From positions 1-64,000 of the forward strand of contig JAHDYR010000041.1 in assembly GCA_019828565.1 (NCBI GenBank): a DNA stretch of 64,000 bases, given 5' to 3'. Below are positions 62,289-64,000 of the stretch, in pieces (within the stretch, counting starts at the first letter, position 1; each line of letters starts with the position of its first letter). This stretch comes from Carpediemonas membranifera (taxonomy: Eukaryota; Fornicata). The notes under the pieces are model-generated. The model saw only the letters and a list, made by a program, of their open reading frames with translations. It was not told the DNA's origin and made no database searches. The translations under genes and the position numbers were made by a program.

Positions 62289-62806
62289 CTAGTTGGCAAG
62301 ATCTCGCGCTGTTTGGCCTTCAGACACATTTTGTGTGACGTTCAAGGCATCCTGGACGTAAACATCCAGGCTAAACCGGTCAATATACTCTTTGGGACTC
62401 CATTTGAATCGTTCCTCTTCTAATTTGGCCTGTCGAGAGGGATTTTGCATTGGCCAGGGCAAAACTGCACACTTGTGTGCTGGCGCCGTCACCCCTCCAG
62501 GCCGGCCTTCTCGGCAGCCCGGTCCTCCCGCATCATCTTCACGGCTCTGGCGACTATTCTCTGTCGCCACTCGGCCTCCTCCTCGGCCCCGCCGCGGTCC
62601 ATCATCGGCGGCACCTGGACGATGGTGGCACGCTCGTTATCCATAGCAATGACTGCGCTCTTCATCTGATCGCTGATGATGGTCTTATCGACTGAAACCT
62701 GCGCAGCACTCGTTTTCTCCTCCTTGTTCCCGTACTGCTCGTAATCAGACACAAATCCGAAGCTATCAGACTCATAACTGTCATATGCATCAGACTCGTC
62801 GCTCAT
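62289..62806 (-). CDS. Unknown acidic protein, at least two exons
   Basis: A first exon from MSDESDAYDSYESDS (62806) is strongly acidic at its start and reads to the stop at 62489; a second stretch nearer 62289 (QAKLEEERFKWSPKEYIDRF, ending DLAN) has the same charged helical character. A region with CGACAG before GCCAAA is a likely acceptor, but I could not find a donor that keeps the frame, so exon edges are open. No family recognised. Confidence 0.4.
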
Positions 62807-63217
62807 TTCCCTTCCAAAGCTCCAAACCGACAGACCTCTGTCCGTCGCACCAATCAAGCTATACATACCTCATGTAACAAAGTAAATTAAGCCTGCTAGC
62901 CTTTGTAACACCCTCTCAGTCGATCCCACACTCAAGCTGCTGGGGCCGGGGCCGGGATGATGGCGTCGTGAAGGCCAGCTCGATCAGAGGGACGGCCTTC
63001 AAGGCATGATTCTGGCTCAACGGGGCGTCATCTCTCGCCCTCCTTTACCCGCAAGACGTTGTAGCAACGACAGAAGAACTGCTGGACCAAGCCGTCCAGC
63101 TGCTCCTGGGCTCAAGGAGGCCGCATTCAAGGCTCTTCCACGAGGACCACGAGGATATTGCGAAGTGTTTACGTTAATAGGATATGTAATACTGACCAAC
63201 ACTTCTCGACCGACTCT

Positions 63218-63997
63218 CTAGAAGACATACTGGTTGAGCCCCTCCATGGAGTCCATGCCTAGCTCGAGACCCATGCCGTGGTCAGCTAGGCCAAACAGTC
63301 CCATCTCGCGGGGGGTCGGCTGGGGGGTGTCGCCGAACCAGGACTGGTTGTTGACGGGCATGCGGTTGGAGAGCATGGGGTGGGGGTCGACGTCCTCGGA
63401 CAGGGTCCGCATCGAAAGGTGGGGCATAGAGATCGCGTGGGCGCTGTGGTATTGGGCGAGGTTCTGGTCAGACTGGCGGAGCTGCGCGGCGAGAGTGGCG
63501 TTCTGGGTGCGGAGAATGGTGTTCTGTCGCATGAGCTCCTCGTGGGCCTTGTGGGCCGTCTGCAGCTGCTCGATGAGGTACATCTTGTCCATGGACTCGT
63601 CCGACATATCGAGGTTGCGGTGAGGCGGGGGAGGAGGCGGGAGAGTGACGCCCTCGAGCAGGCGGGGATCCCACCAATGGCGGTAAGGGCAGCCGGCTCT
63701 GGCGCAGCGGCCGGACTTCAGGAAGTCAACGCAGATGGGAACACTGTCAGTGCGGTCGCCAGGGACTCGGCGCATGTAGTGGGCGGCGGACTGGGGGAAG
63801 CGCTTCTTGAGCTCTTCTTCTGTGGGATGCCAATACTTGCAACTCTTGCGAGTGCAAACGCCTCTAAGAAAGTCTCTGCAGATCTCACGAGTTTCAATAG
63901 GGCCTCGCTGGTTCTGGTTCTTCTCGATTCTGCGAGGAGATCTAAGGGTTTGAATGGATTGCTGTTGAATGGAATCGTCCGTTCTCGACACGTCCAT
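63218..63997 (-). CDS. CCCH zinc-finger protein, 259 aa
   Basis: Two CCCH fingers: CRDFLRGVCTRKSCKYWH (about 39-56) and CVDFLKSGRCARAGCPYRH (about 89-107), spacing C-x7-C-x4-C-x3-H and C-x8-C-x4-C-x3-H. This is the muscleblind/ZC3H10 type, which binds RNA and affects splicing or stability. A coiled coil follows (residues 140-175), then a Gln/Pro/Met-rich tail. The frame begins at MDVSRTDDS near the window end and appears complete. The spacing fits RNA-binding fingers better than ubiquitin-ligase types. Confidence 0.8.
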   Translation of the reverse strand: MDVSRTDDSIQQQSIQTLRSPRRIEKNQNQRGPIETREICRDFLRGVCTRKSCKYWHPTEEELKKRFPQSAAHYMRRVPGDRTDSVPICVDFLKSGRCARAGCPYRHWWDPRLLEGVTLPPPPPPHRNLDMSDESMDKMYLIEQLQTAHKAHEELMRQNTILRTQNATLAAQLRQSDQNLAQYHSAHAISMPHLSMRTLSEDVDPHPMLSNRMPVNNQSWFGDTPQPTPREMGLFGLADHGMGLELGMDSMEGLNQYVF

Positions 63998-64000
63998 TAG

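Overview
The window is nuclear DNA of a unicellular eukaryote. The right third carries core eukaryotic genes (RPL4, Ran, RuvB-like 2, SRP19, a VAMP7-type and a Bet1-type SNARE, Trm8, prefoldin 1, NAD kinase). Several genes only keep their frame if very short GT-AG introns (25-35 nt, one of 60 nt) are removed. The species cannot be named from sequence alone. A compact-intron protist, possibly an anaerobic metamonad, is an inference; it rests partly on the virus, because relatives of such viruses have been linked to Giardia and Entamoeba.

Layout. 1-6.8 kb: a partial PHD-finger gene, an unresolved minus-strand gene, a broken OTU-like/transposase-like gene, an AT-rich gap and a small unknown CDS. 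6.9-9.8 kb: a homogeneous 278-bp satellite. 9.8-12 kb: a LINE remnant, a TTACC microsatellite, an old truncated viral rep and a partial copy of a HEPN-like gene. 12-27.6 kb: a head-to-tail array of an integrated circular Rep-encoding ssDNA (CRESS) virus. 27.6-46.2 kb: accessory DNA with a Ty3 integrase, a Tc1/mariner remnant, a 3.07-kb segmental duplication that itself contains viral DNA, a HEPN-like gene, a SET gene, a gag-protease gene and a repeated gene family that includes a GNAT-like piece. 46.2-64 kb: conserved host genes, nearly all on the minus strand, interrupted by a duplicated non-coding block, a pogo-like remnant and a LINE RT fragment.

The main finding is the viral array. One complete 6.4-kb genome (origin at 13.4 kb to origin at 19.8 kb) has six genes in two divergent arms around a structured origin. 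Rightward: an HUH/superfamily-3-helicase Rep, an acidic protein and a 202-aa protein. Leftward: a 486-aa protein with a possible phospholipase-A2-like N-terminus and a basic tail, an Arg-rich capsid protein whose shell domain resembles those of tombus/sobemo/noda-type RNA viruses, and a 330-aa protein. The arms meet tail to tail with a 17-bp overlap. Every rightward gene follows the same short leader motif. The array holds a partial copy, a full unit, a unit with large in-frame deletions and another partial copy. The copies are nearly identical, so insertion was recent, whereas older viral pieces elsewhere in the window show repeated capture.

Gene starts are uncertain wherever short introns may exist, and small coordinate errors (one or two bases) are possible at splice sites and hairpin edges.
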